Positions 16,532 through 24,988 of a stretch of 64,000 nt of DNA are shown here, one piece after another; position 1 is the first letter of the stretch, and every line of letters begins with the position of its first letter. The DNA lies in contig CASDPB010000035.1 of NCBI GenBank assembly GCA_949282305.1, positions 1 through 64,000 of the forward strand, in the 5' to 3' direction. Source of the stretch: an uncultured Lentisphaeria bacterium (GTDB taxonomy: Bacteria > Verrucomicrobiota > Lentisphaeria > Victivallales > UBA1829). The position numbers and the translations under genes were made by a program. The notes beneath the pieces are model-generated. The model was given only the letters and a program-made list of their open reading frames with translations, made no database searches and was not told the origin of the DNA.

Positions 16532-16815
16532 TTTTTCAATCCGGATATGATTTCGCTGAAAACTTTATCCGCAGGATACGTCCTGCCGTTTTTGACATCA
16601 TCGGCGGCATCCGCCAGTGTGGAATACATCCGCAAACGTTCTTTCAGGTCATTCAGTTCCAACTGCATCCGGTTGAATTGTTCATGACTCATCAGGATGG
16701 TGTCCTCCCTGCCATTGACCGTAACTGCAACGGGATGCCGTCTGCAAAGCTTGGAGATTTCCGCGTAATTTGTCCGAATATCTCTTGACGGACGGATTGA
16801 TATCTCGGTTTCCAT
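16528..16815 (-). CDS. Phd/YefM-type antitoxin
   Basis: A protein of 95 residues, using the ATG at 16815 because GAGG lies 6 nt upstream. The N-terminus SIRPSRDIRTNYAEIS followed by VAVTVNGREDTILMSHEQF matches the Phd/YefM DNA-binding fold (xxR...S, then the strand-turn-strand with vaVT.nG). The C-terminal half is a charged helix expected to wrap the toxin. It usually represses its own promoter. A 13-nt A run on the coding strand lies between its promoter and ribosome-binding site; an upstream in-frame ATG (16866) would translate that run as lysines, but it falls at the transcription start and is unlikely to be used. Confidence 0.85.
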   Translation of the reverse strand: METEISIRPSRDIRTNYAEISKLCRRHPVAVTVNGREDTILMSHEQFNRMQLELNDLKERLRMYSTLADAADDVKNGRTYPADKVFSEIISGLKK

Positions 16816-16854
16816 GATATACCTCATTTCGTTTTTTTTTTTTTGCGTTGTCAT

Positions 16855-16883
16855 ATTATAACTCAATAATACAACGGTTTCAA
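16855..16883 (-). promoter_or_regulatory. Sigma-70-like promoter of the toxin-antitoxin operon
   Basis: On the minus strand: TTGAAA (16883-16878), 17-bp spacer, TATAAT (16860-16855). The A13 tract (T13 on the plus strand at 16832-16844) lies in the leader. The rest of the gap to 17028 holds two direct copies of GTTGACAGAA (16914 and 16941) with no evident role. Confidence 0.6.
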
Positions 16884-17027
16884 GTGTGGAAGCAGATTTT
16901 TTTTCAGTCAGGGGTTGACAGAAGTTTATGCGCGCGGAGAGTTGACAGAAATTACAGGTTGAAATTTGGAACGATGAGTCTGTTTCGGTCTTTTTCCCAA
17001 GCCCGTGGATTTATGAAAAACTTCTAT

Positions 17028-18824
17028 TCACAGCCATTGTTCAAAGAATCTTGAGGCGAGCGGTGCAGCGGTTTTTCCCCCGCCGACACCGTGCATGACC
17101 ATTACCGTGATGGCATAAGTTTTCCCTGTCCGGGGATCGGTTCCGAAACCGATAAACCAGGTGTTCTTGTAGCGGTTTTTCCCCGAACCGACTTCCGCCG
17201 TTCCTGTCTTTCCTGAGAGCTCGATTTTGCTGTTCCGTGCCTGCTTAGCTCCGCCGCCGGGAGCATTGACCGCCCGGTGCATTCCCTGCCGGATCAGCTC
17301 CAGCGTGCGCGGACTTGCCGCGAGGTGTCCGTTGGCTTCCGGTGCCGTGGTCTGAATGACGGCGGAATCGGTGGAGCGCAGCGTTTTGAGGAGATAGGGT
17401 TTCCAGAGAGTGCCTCCGTTGGCGATGGCAGCCGTATAAAGTGCCGCCTGAAGCGGGGTCACTTCAATTCGTCCCTGTCCGATGGAGACGAGCGCCGTAT
17501 CGAAGACGTTCCAGCGGCGGTTGTTCTGATTTCTTGACGGCAGGAGCCCGGCGGATTCGGACAGCGGGAAGCCTGTCTTGCTGCCGATTCCCGCGGAGGC
17601 GAATGTCACGGAAAGTTTGTCCACGCCGAGCTTCATTCCGTTTTCGATGAAGAAATCATTGCAGGAGATTTCCAGTCCGCGCAGGAGATCGACGGGACCG
17701 TGTCCGCCGGCATACCAGTTCCAGCAGCGGATGCGGGATTTGCCGATGCTGGTGAAGCCGTCGCAGATGATTTTGCGATCGGGCGGCATTCCGTTTTCAA
17801 GCATACAGATTCCGACCAGCGGCTTGGCGATGGAGCCCGGCATGTAGCTGCCTTGCGTCGCCTTGTTGAGAAAGGGTTTGCCCGGATTATTCAGGAGCTT
17901 GGAGTATTCCGCCGACGAGATGCGCGGGACAAAAAGATTCGGGTCGAAGCCGGGAGCGGACGCCATTGCAAGAACGGCACCGCTGGAAGCGTCCAGCAGC
18001 ACGATGGCACCGTTGGAATCTCCGAGCAGACGTTCCGCCAGATATTGGGCGCGGGAATCAATGGTGAGTTCCAGATCGAACCCGTTTTTTGCCGGAGTCG
18101 GCTTCCCGACGACTTCATGGACGAATCCCCTGTGGTTTACGAGCACCAGTTTCTTGCCGGGAGCCCCTTTGAGCTGGTCGTTGTAAAACTGTTCCAAGCC
18201 GCTCCTTCCTTTGATGTCGGGGATGTAATAGAAGTATTCGTTGCGGTCGTCTGCCTTGCTCGGATCGCTGGGGCCGACGTAGCCGATCAGCTGGGAGGCG
18301 AGCGGGCCGTAGGGATAATGCCGCGCCGTTTCCACCGTGACTTCCATTCCCTCCACGACAGGCGTGAGTTCGGAGACTTTCGCCAGTTCCGCAGGACTCA
18401 AATCCTTGAATACTGTAATGGGGAGCCCCGGATAATAATTCATGTGTTGGCGGATGGTCAGGGCGGTTACTTCACTGCGGCGTCCGAGGCAGTCGGATAC
18501 GCGCGCCAGCTCGTCCATGATGTGATTGATGGTCTTGCTCATGCGTCCCGGCTTGCGCATTTCGGAGAGATGGAACACCACGTCATAGGAGGCGCGGTTT
18601 TCCGCCAGCAGATTGCCGTCGGACGAGAAAATTCTTCCGCGAACCGCCGGAATCCGGATCTTGCGTGCATACTGCCGCGATGCCTTCGCCGTATATTTGT
18701 TGCCGGAGAGCACCTGGATGTACCAGAGCTTGATTCCGATTACGGCGTAAACCGCCATGACGAGAAACAGTATGATGCAGATTCTCAGAAAAGGCTGTAT
18801 GTTTTTCGGGTCAATGTCATTCAT
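17028..18824 (-). CDS. mrdA: Penicillin-binding protein 2 (elongasome transpeptidase)
   Basis: A protein of 598 residues. It cross-links peptidoglycan during cell elongation, working with RodA and MreC/D. An N-terminal membrane anchor spans about residues 11-35. A dimerisation region precedes the transpeptidase domain. Active-site motifs are S331-I-A-K334, SCN at 387-389 and K539-T-G. Its ATG at 18824 overlaps the end of mreD by 4 nt, so the two are translationally coupled. It is the last gene of the mre cluster here, and RodA is encoded 33 kb away after purA. Confidence 0.93.
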   Translation of the reverse strand: MNDIDPKNIQPFLRICIILFLVMAVYAVIGIKLWYIQVLSGNKYTAKASRQYARKIRIPAVRGRIFSSDGNLLAENRASYDVVFHLSEMRKPGRMSKTINHIMDELARVSDCLGRRSEVTALTIRQHMNYYPGLPITVFKDLSPAELAKVSELTPVVEGMEVTVETARHYPYGPLASQLIGYVGPSDPSKADDRNEYFYYIPDIKGRSGLEQFYNDQLKGAPGKKLVLVNHRGFVHEVVGKPTPAKNGFDLELTIDSRAQYLAERLLGDSNGAIVLLDASSGAVLAMASAPGFDPNLFVPRISSAEYSKLLNNPGKPFLNKATQGSYMPGSIAKPLVGICMLENGMPPDRKIICDGFTSIGKSRIRCWNWYAGGHGPVDLLRGLEISCNDFFIENGMKLGVDKLSVTFASAGIGSKTGFPLSESAGLLPSRNQNNRRWNVFDTALVSIGQGRIEVTPLQAALYTAAIANGGTLWKPYLLKTLRSTDSAVIQTTAPEANGHLAASPRTLELIRQGMHRAVNAPGGGAKQARNSKIELSGKTGTAEVGSGKNRYKNTWFIGFGTDPRTGKTYAITVMVMHGVGGGKTAAPLASRFFEQWL

Positions 18825-19333
18825 CGCTGGTTATGGAGCCGTATTTTTGCGTTCGTGTAGAGGTCGATTCCGAGCTTTTCGTTCATTGTGTCGAAAAGAA
18901 AGATTTCCAGCGGCAGCAGAAGTCCGCAGAGAAACGAGGCAATTACAATGTCCGGCAACTGCGCAAACAGATTCGACAGCAGCGCGCCGGGAAAAAACGG
19001 CAGAATGCAGAGCCAGACCAGCGGGGGGATCAGCGCGCCGGGGATCACATGCAGGAAGATGGATTCCGATTCCACCTTGTTCAGCCAGAACCACGACAGC
19101 GCGATCACCAGTCCGAATGCGGGCAGGGTGTAGGGATGGGGGTTGCCTGCCATGAAGTCAAGCCCGCAGGCTGCCAGAATCGCCGCCGCGGCTCCCGCCC
19201 GGTAGCCGAAGACGATCGCCGCATAGAACAGAAACAGCGCCGCCAGAGGCAGAGACAGCCCGAATGAGCGCAGTATCAGTTCGAGCATTACCGCAAAAGT
19301 CGTAAAGAATAGAATGTAAAGAGATTCTGTCAT
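18821..19333 (-). CDS. mreD: Rod shape-determining protein MreD
   Basis: A protein of 170 residues, almost entirely hydrophobic with about five membrane segments, the size and topology of MreD, which belongs to the elongasome with MreC, RodA and PBP2. Assignment rests on topology and its place between mreC and the PBP2 gene, because MreD sequence is poorly conserved. AAAAGGAAG precedes the ATG. It overlaps the PBP2 gene by 4 nt. A consensus-like promoter in the upstream gap suggests it can be expressed independently of mreC. Confidence 0.82.
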   Translation of the reverse strand: MTESLYILFFTTFAVMLELILRSFGLSLPLAALFLFYAAIVFGYRAGAAAAILAACGLDFMAGNPHPYTLPAFGLVIALSWFWLNKVESESIFLHVIPGALIPPLVWLCILPFFPGALLSNLFAQLPDIVIASFLCGLLLPLEIFLFDTMNEKLGIDLYTNAKIRLHNQR

Positions 19334-19462
19334 CGCTTCCTTTTCCGCAAGTTGAATTTAATCGCCTTGTCTCTGTTTTCCGCCCATGTTTTCCGAGATG
19401 CTGATCCTGCTTTCATAAGTGAGGGTAATAAAACAGATCGCCTTGCAAAATGGACAATATGT

Positions 19463-19491
19463 ATTATATCGCATCATTCCGGATTTTGCAA
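19463..19491 (-). promoter_or_regulatory. Internal promoter of mreD-PBP2 within the 374-bp mreC-mreD gap
   Basis: On the minus strand: TTGCAA (19491-19486), 17-bp spacer, TATAAT (19468-19463), about 130 nt before mreD. The gap 19334-19707 otherwise shows no convincing gene. Such a long gap inside an mre cluster is unusual. Confidence 0.65.
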
Positions 19492-19707
19492 TCATTTTTT
19501 TTAAATACGCGCGTTATCGGAAAATATATGTTTTTCCTGGCATGGATTGATTCGATGCTGAATTTTGCCGGAATGCAATGTGCATGAACGGCTTCCCGAC
19601 AGTGAAAGAGGATTCCGGGAGGAAAGGAAAATAGGCTGCGGACATGCCGACAGTGCGCGGATTGCGGCACAGGAACGGGAACAAAGGCGGCGGGTATCTG
19701 TCCGCCG

Positions 19708-20595
19708 TCATTGCTTCTCCTTGACATAAACCGCCACGAAACGAACGGAATCCGGCGTGACAAACGGTCTGATGCGCGCTTCCAGATAGACATGATCCTG
19801 TTCCCGTCCGACATGTTCGGAGTCCCATGCCACCACTTCACCGACCGGGATTCCCGGAGGATTGTTTCCTGAAAAAGAGTTGGTGAGCGCCAGTTCGCCG
19901 TTTCTCAAGATCGTTTTGATGGGAATGTATCGCATTCGCGAGAACTTCCCCGCGTTGCCTTCGCCTTCCAGAATGCCCGAGGCACGGGAACGGGAGAGGG
20001 TGACACTGATCTTGAAGTCCTGGCTGAGCACAGTGGAGACGACAGCCGTATGTCTGCTGACGGATTTGACGCGCCCGATCAGAACCGCCGTCGGCGCCGA
20101 CATGTTTCTTATGACGGTGGAGACCACGACCGGATCGCCTTCGGAGATTCCCGCATCGCTTCCGCGGTCGATGACGAACTGTTCGTTCCATGTCATCGGG
20201 TCGCGCGTCAATATTTCAGCGAAGACCGGTGCGAAGAAAGTTTTCCGGCGGAGACGCAGCGTGCGGCGCAGTTCCTCGTTTTCCTTGCGGAGATCCTGCA
20301 CGATGGCGTGTCCGGAGGTCAGTTCAAAGTTTTCCTTCTGCAGCTTGACGAGTGCGGCGGCGAGGGTTTTATTGTTCTGCATCAGCAGCGTCCCGTCCGC
20401 ATACGTGTCTTCCAGTCCGCGCACTGCCTTCAGGAAGGGATAGTAGAAATCGGCGGACATTCTTGCCGCGGTTCTGCGGACCATATGGTATGCGGCAAGC
20501 AGCAGAAGGAGGAAAGTCACGACGGCAATCGCATAGACAATGAACCGCAGGGGCGAGGTTTCCCTTCTCTGGATTTTTCTTCTTCTCGGATTCAT
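19708..20595 (-). CDS. mreC: Rod shape-determining protein MreC
   Basis: A protein of 295 residues: basic N-terminus, one transmembrane helix at about 20-40, a coiled coil near 65-115, then the beta-rich periplasmic domain (TRDPMTWNEQFVIDRGSDAGI, VGRVKSVSRHTAVV, IPVGEVV). MreC scaffolds the elongasome and links the MreB filaments to PBP2. The ATG at 20595 overlaps the TGA of the preceding gene (ATGA), indicating coupling. The usual mreB is not in the window. Confidence 0.9.
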   Translation of the reverse strand: MNPRRRKIQRRETSPLRFIVYAIAVVTFLLLLLAAYHMVRRTAARMSADFYYPFLKAVRGLEDTYADGTLLMQNNKTLAAALVKLQKENFELTSGHAIVQDLRKENEELRRTLRLRRKTFFAPVFAEILTRDPMTWNEQFVIDRGSDAGISEGDPVVVSTVIRNMSAPTAVLIGRVKSVSRHTAVVSTVLSQDFKISVTLSRSRASGILEGEGNAGKFSRMRYIPIKTILRNGELALTNSFSGNNPPGIPVGEVVAWDSEHVGREQDHVYLEARIRPFVTPDSVRFVAVYVKEKQ

Positions 20596-21929
20596 TGTCT
20601 GGCGCCTCCGGTGGTTTCGCCGTTCAGCAGAGCGTTGATGCCGGACACGGGGGAGGCTCCCCGCGCCTCCCATTGTCTCAGCACCTGGAATGTGATGAAA
20701 TACCTGGTTGCCGGAGGCAGCATACGTTTTTCCGTTGCGTTCAGAAAGTGTTCAATGGCAATGTGACGTTCCAGCTCGGTGAAAAAGGAAGCCTCCGCCT
20801 GCCTGAACTGCTGGAGGCTTTCTTCGGAACGGTCCGTCCGGAAGCGGGAAAGCGACGAACGGACTTCGGAGAGCGGAATTGCCAGATCCGGCGGGATGAG
20901 CTGCCCCAGGGCAAGCAGCTTGTCCATGACTGCGGTCAGAAGCTCATTGGGATTGTCCATCTTTTCCCATTGCGAGGCAAAATCCGGCGGGGTGCCGGTC
21001 AGTGTGGAACCCTCATGACGGTAGCGGAACCGGACCGCCTTGTGATATTCCGTTTCAATTCTCTGAACGGAGGCGGGAAGGAGGTTCCAGGTCAGGAGAC
21101 GTTCCAGTTCCCGCTGGAACCATTTGTCCAGCTCCCGTTCCCGCTCGGCGCCTTTGACGTTCTGCCTGAGAATTCCGGGATTGCGCTTGAGAATCTGTTC
21201 TCCGGCAGTTTCCGCAAACAGAAGGCAGCCGTCCGCTTCGGGAGACGCCAGGGTTTTCCGGATGATCTCTCCCAGGAACCCGCTTCGGAAGAGGCGGTTT
21301 CTGGAGCAGAATTCTATCAGCAGTTCGCTGTATTCTTCGTAAATCAGGCGGGGCGCGGAGTCATTGACCCGCAGCGGCACGGAAGTCACCTGCCGCAATG
21401 TGGGGGAGATTCCGTAGGATTCAAACAGATACGCCGCCGGATAATAATCGGAGAACGGCGAATTGATCAGACTCATTTCGCTGAGAGCTTTTCTGGCGAG
21501 TCCCGTGACATACCAGGAGTCGCGGATTTTGTCCGCGTGCTCGGGTTTGAGTCCGGCGTTGGCGAGCAGCAGCCACGACATCAGATTTGTGATGGAACGG
21601 ATATCCGGCTCTATCCTGCGGTAATCCTGCGGAATCGTGATGCGGAGAAGACGTTGCTTTTCAAGCTCTGCCTTGAAAACCTGCGGTGCATTCTTCTCCG
21701 CCAGAGTGATGATTGGGGTGTAAGCGTATCTGACGGGAGGGAGTGCCTGGCGCGCAAGACGCTTCATGCGCTCCCCGAAGTCCGACGCCTGTGCCCAGGA
21801 GGATACGGAAAGATCCTCGTAATGAAGCTCCAGGTATCGCCTTTCGCCTTGAAACAGCTGCGCGGAAAGAGAACCCGAAAGCGCCATCAGGAATAAAATA
21901 ATCAAGAATATTTCTGAAAAATGCCTCAT
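20592..21929 (-). CDS. Exported protein of unknown function, coupled to mreC
   Basis: A protein of 445 residues. A clear Sec signal peptide occupies about residues 1-23 (hydrophobic core FLIILFLMALSGSL, cleavage near LSA-QL). The mature part is largely helical and charged, with no motif I recognise. It is first in a run with mreC (ATGA overlap) behind its own promoter. Coupled translation with mreC suggests a periplasmic role in envelope or cell-wall growth, but this is inference from position only. Confidence 0.7.
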   Translation of the reverse strand: MRHFSEIFLIILFLMALSGSLSAQLFQGERRYLELHYEDLSVSSWAQASDFGERMKRLARQALPPVRYAYTPIITLAEKNAPQVFKAELEKQRLLRITIPQDYRRIEPDIRSITNLMSWLLLANAGLKPEHADKIRDSWYVTGLARKALSEMSLINSPFSDYYPAAYLFESYGISPTLRQVTSVPLRVNDSAPRLIYEEYSELLIEFCSRNRLFRSGFLGEIIRKTLASPEADGCLLFAETAGEQILKRNPGILRQNVKGAERERELDKWFQRELERLLTWNLLPASVQRIETEYHKAVRFRYRHEGSTLTGTPPDFASQWEKMDNPNELLTAVMDKLLALGQLIPPDLAIPLSEVRSSLSRFRTDRSEESLQQFRQAEASFFTELERHIAIEHFLNATEKRMLPPATRYFITFQVLRQWEARGASPVSGINALLNGETTGGARQ

Positions 21930-21959
21930 GCCGTTTGCCCTTTGTAAAATCAGGGTATA

Positions 21960-21988
21960 AATTTAACGTCTTTGACCGATGTTTGCAA
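21960..21988 (-). promoter_or_regulatory. Promoter of the exported protein-mreC unit
   Basis: On the minus strand: TTGCAA (21988-21983), 17-bp spacer, TAAATT (21965-21960), about 30 nt before the ATG at 21929. It lies in an 83-bp divergent gap shared with the OppB-like gene. Confidence 0.5.
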
Positions 21989-22012
21989 CATGAGAAAAGG
22001 TAAATCCGCAAA

Positions 22013-23323
22013 ATGTTTCGCTATGCGCTGAAAAGAATCCTGTATTCCCTGCTGATTATGGGGGGAGTCCTGATCCTTACTTTCGTGTTGTTCCGGCTTG
22101 CCGCGGGAGATCCGGCTTTGACGGTGCTCGGGAAAAATCCGAGTGCACAGGAGATTGAGGAGATGCGCCGTGTGCTGGGGTCGGACAAGCCGCTTTTCTG
22201 GGGACGCTGGCGGCATACGGAACTTTACGGCGGCGCCGATTTTTCGGATTCCCGCGTCATGTTTGCCGGAGTCGCGTTCCGCGGCGGATACCGTGCGCTT
22301 CCGCAGGGGGTGCTTCTGGAACCGGGAAGCGCAATCGTTTTCCGCCGGAACTTTGAGCTGCCGGACAAGGAGCGTTTCCGTATTGTGGTCAATACTTCCG
22401 CCGCATTGTCGGTCAACGGAAGGGAATATGTGCCGGAGGACGGAATCATTTCCGCGGAGCTGGCGCCGGCGCCGGAATCTCTGGAGCTCCGGGCGGGGAA
22501 TGAGTGTACGATTCGGAAGGTCGCGTTTTTCCGTCCGACCCGCGGATGGTTCGACACGCAGCTTGCGGACTCGTTCCGCGAGATCGTGACGTTTACGGAG
22601 GATTTCCCCTATGTCAGCTTTCTGAACTTCGGGAATACGCTTCAGACGCAGGAGCCGATCCGTGCCAAACTCTGGCATGGAATGCTGCCGTCGCTGATGC
22701 TGATGGTTCCGATTTTCCTCGGGGAGCTGGTCATCGGAATTATTCTGGCGATGTTTTCCTGCATTTTCCGGGGAAGACCGGCGGACCGCATCATTCTTTT
22801 TCTCTCCGTTGCCGGGATGAGCATCAGCTATCTGGCGCTGATTATCTTCGGACAGTGGTTCCTTGCCTATTACCTGAATCTGTTTCCCGTCTGGGGGTGG
22901 GGGACTCCGCGCCACCTGCTGCTGCCTGTGGTGATCGGGATCATCAGCGGCACCGGGAGCGGAGTCCGGTTTTACCGCACCGTGTTTCTGGATGAAATGA
23001 ACAAGGAGTATCTGCGGACAGCCGTCGCCAAGGGCGCTTCGCCGTTTTCGGTTTATTTCAGGCATCTTCTGAAGAATGCGATGATCCCGATCATTACCCG
23101 AGCCTCGACCGTCCTGCCGTTTCTTTTCACCGGAAGTCTGCTTCTGGAAACGTTTTTCGGGATTCCGGGGCTTGGCTATGAAGGGGTCAACGCCCTGAAC
23201 GACGCGGATCTGCAGATGCTGAAAGCGCTGGTGATCCTGAGCGCCTTCCTGTTCGTCGTCATCAACCTGATTACGGACTTGCTTTATGCCTGGGTTGATC
23301 CGCGTGTCCGCGTGGACAAGTGA
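22013..23323 (+). CDS. OppB/DppB-like ABC transporter permease with an inserted ectodomain
   Basis: A protein of 436 residues. The N-terminal 35 residues (YALKRILYSLLIMGGVLILTF) and the C-terminal half (about 210-436) match dipeptide/oligopeptide permease subunits: EYLRTAVAKGASPFSVYFRHLLKNAMIPI is the ATPase-coupling EAA-type loop and DLLYAWVDPRVR is the typical end. Between the first two helices, about residues 65-190, lies a beta-rich insertion (VMFAGVAFRGGYRALPQ, FRIVVNTSAALSVNGREY) that ordinary OppB lacks; it would face the periplasm. No partner permease, ATPase or binding protein is adjacent on either side. AAAAGG precedes the ATG. Confidence 0.85.
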   Translation: MFRYALKRILYSLLIMGGVLILTFVLFRLAAGDPALTVLGKNPSAQEIEEMRRVLGSDKPLFWGRWRHTELYGGADFSDSRVMFAGVAFRGGYRALPQGVLLEPGSAIVFRRNFELPDKERFRIVVNTSAALSVNGREYVPEDGIISAELAPAPESLELRAGNECTIRKVAFFRPTRGWFDTQLADSFREIVTFTEDFPYVSFLNFGNTLQTQEPIRAKLWHGMLPSLMLMVPIFLGELVIGIILAMFSCIFRGRPADRIILFLSVAGMSISYLALIIFGQWFLAYYLNLFPVWGWGTPRHLLLPVVIGIISGTGSGVRFYRTVFLDEMNKEYLRTAVAKGASPFSVYFRHLLKNAMIPIITRASTVLPFLFTGSLLLETFFGIPGLGYEGVNALNDADLQMLKALVILSAFLFVVINLITDLLYAWVDPRVRVDK

Positions 23324-23342
23324 TTTTTTCACTACTTCTTTG

Positions 23343-23381
23343 TCTTGCATACTTGCAAGAGCGGCAAAGTCATGGTATCTT
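23343..23381 (+). promoter_or_regulatory. serA promoter with overlapping inverted repeat
   Basis: TTGCAA (23353-23358), 17-bp spacer, TATCTT (23376-23381). A 7-bp perfect inverted repeat, TCTTGCA-TACT-TGCAAGA (23343-23360), covers the -35 element, a typical operator position. The regulator is unknown. Confidence 0.5.
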
Positions 23382-23428
23382 TTATCCCATTATTTTTTAT
23401 GGCACAAATCACAATACGGAGGTTGATT

Positions 23429-24988
23429 ATGAAGAAAGTTCTCATTCCGACAAAATTGGACAAGGTTGTCGCCAAAATTCTGGGCGATGCCGGATTTGAA
23501 GTTGTCCAGGTTCCCGACAAACCGGTTCTTGATCTTGCAAAGGAAAATGCCGATGCGCAAGTCGTCATTGTCAGAAGCGAAAAGGTCACTCCGGAAGTGA
23601 TGGATCAGCTTCCCGATCTCAAACTCGTGGTTCGCGCGGGCGCAGGATATGACAATATCGACACGAAATATGCCAGACGCCGCAACGTCGACGTCATGAA
23701 CACTCCCGGCGCCAATTCCAACGCCGTAGCGGAAGAGGTTGTCGCCCTGGCTCTCGCCGCATACCGCAAACTGGTTCCCGCCGATGAGTCCACCCGCGCC
23801 GGAAAATGGGAGAAATCCAAATTCATGGGACATGAGATCACCGGCAAGACGCTGGGGATTCTCGGTCTCGGCAATATCGGCAGACTCCTTGCGAAGAGAG
23901 TTTCCGGTTTCGATATGACCATTCTTGCGTTCGACCCCGTTCTTTCCGCCGATATGGCGAAATCGCTCGGCGTCAAACTCTGCTCCGTGGAAGAAATTTT
24001 TTCCCAGGCGGACATCATCAGTCTTCATATTCCGGAAAACGACGCCACACGCGGCATGGTCAACGCCAAGCTCCTCTCTCTCATGAAGAAAGGCGCGATG
24101 CTGATTAACTGTGCGCGTGCCGGAATCGTTGATGAAGAGGCAATCCGCGCGGTCAAGGCGGAAAAGGAGCTGATCTACTGCAACGACGTCTACAAGAAGG
24201 ATGCGGAAGGACCGAAGAGCGTTGCCGACATTGCCGACATCATGCTGCCGCACCTCGGCGCCAGCACGAAGGAGGCGAACTTCCTTGCCGCAAAACGCGC
24301 CGCCGATCAGACCGTCGCCTATTTCGCCGACGGAGTCACAACCTGCGTCGTCAACAAGGGCGTGCCCGATGGAATGGATGAGAAATACCAGACTCTCGCC
24401 TCTCTGCTTGCTGGTGTTTCCGCGGCATATCTCGGAGCGGACGCCCAGATCGCGCGTGTCGAAACCAGTTTCTACGGAAAGCTGCACCAGTTCGGCAAAT
24501 GGATGCTTGCCCCGATCACCGCTGGTATATGCAAGACTTTTGACCCCTATCTCGGGGCAAAGGACGCACTTGATTTCCTCAAGTCCCGCGGCATTGAAAT
24601 GATCGACCGTGCCGTAGACGATGAAAAACATTACGGCGAGTCCGTCACGATTGATCTCATCACAAACAAGGACACCGTGTCCGTTCGCGGAACGATCACC
24701 GAAAACCGCATGATGCTTTCCCGCATCAACAACTATGACAAGCTCTATCTCGAGCTCAGCGGCAACAATTTGTTTGTGGAATACAAGGATGCCACGGGCA
24801 TTATCGGGAAAATCGCAAGCATCCTCGGCGCAAACTCAATCAATATCATTGATATTCGCGCCCCGCAGGATCTTGAACGCAGCAGTTCCCTTGCCGTGAT
24901 AAAGACCAATGTTGCGGTTCCGGCGGACCTGATCGACAGGATCAGGGAGGAAGTCAAGGCGGAGAAGGCATTTTCCTTTTCATGCTGA
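23429..24988 (+). CDS. serA: D-3-phosphoglycerate dehydrogenase
   Basis: A protein of 519 residues, the long form of SerA. It oxidises 3-phosphoglycerate with NAD as the first step of serine synthesis. GGAGG lies 6 nt before the ATG at 23429. The substrate/NAD domains occupy 1-310, with the NAD loop LGILGLGNIGRLLAKR, catalytic Arg in INCARAG and the histidine in MLPHLGAST. An intervening ASB-like domain follows, then a C-terminal ACT domain (ATGIIGKIASILGANSINI) that binds serine for feedback inhibition. It overlaps folK by 7 nt. Confidence 0.95.
   Translation: MKKVLIPTKLDKVVAKILGDAGFEVVQVPDKPVLDLAKENADAQVVIVRSEKVTPEVMDQLPDLKLVVRAGAGYDNIDTKYARRRNVDVMNTPGANSNAVAEEVVALALAAYRKLVPADESTRAGKWEKSKFMGHEITGKTLGILGLGNIGRLLAKRVSGFDMTILAFDPVLSADMAKSLGVKLCSVEEIFSQADIISLHIPENDATRGMVNAKLLSLMKKGAMLINCARAGIVDEEAIRAVKAEKELIYCNDVYKKDAEGPKSVADIADIMLPHLGASTKEANFLAAKRAADQTVAYFADGVTTCVVNKGVPDGMDEKYQTLASLLAGVSAAYLGADAQIARVETSFYGKLHQFGKWMLAPITAGICKTFDPYLGAKDALDFLKSRGIEMIDRAVDDEKHYGESVTIDLITNKDTVSVRGTITENRMMLSRINNYDKLYLELSGNNLFVEYKDATGIIGKIASILGANSINIIDIRAPQDLERSSSLAVIKTNVAVPADLIDRIREEVKAEKAFSFSC

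Noticed and set aside
16914-16950. Two GTTGACAGAA direct repeats as iterons or tandem -35 elements
   Set aside because: Only two copies, no matching -10 spacing, and no replication gene nearby.
17700-18860. Open frame antisense to the PBP2 gene
   Set aside because: The opposite strand encodes PBP2 with SxxK, SxN and KTG motifs; the antisense product has no family features.
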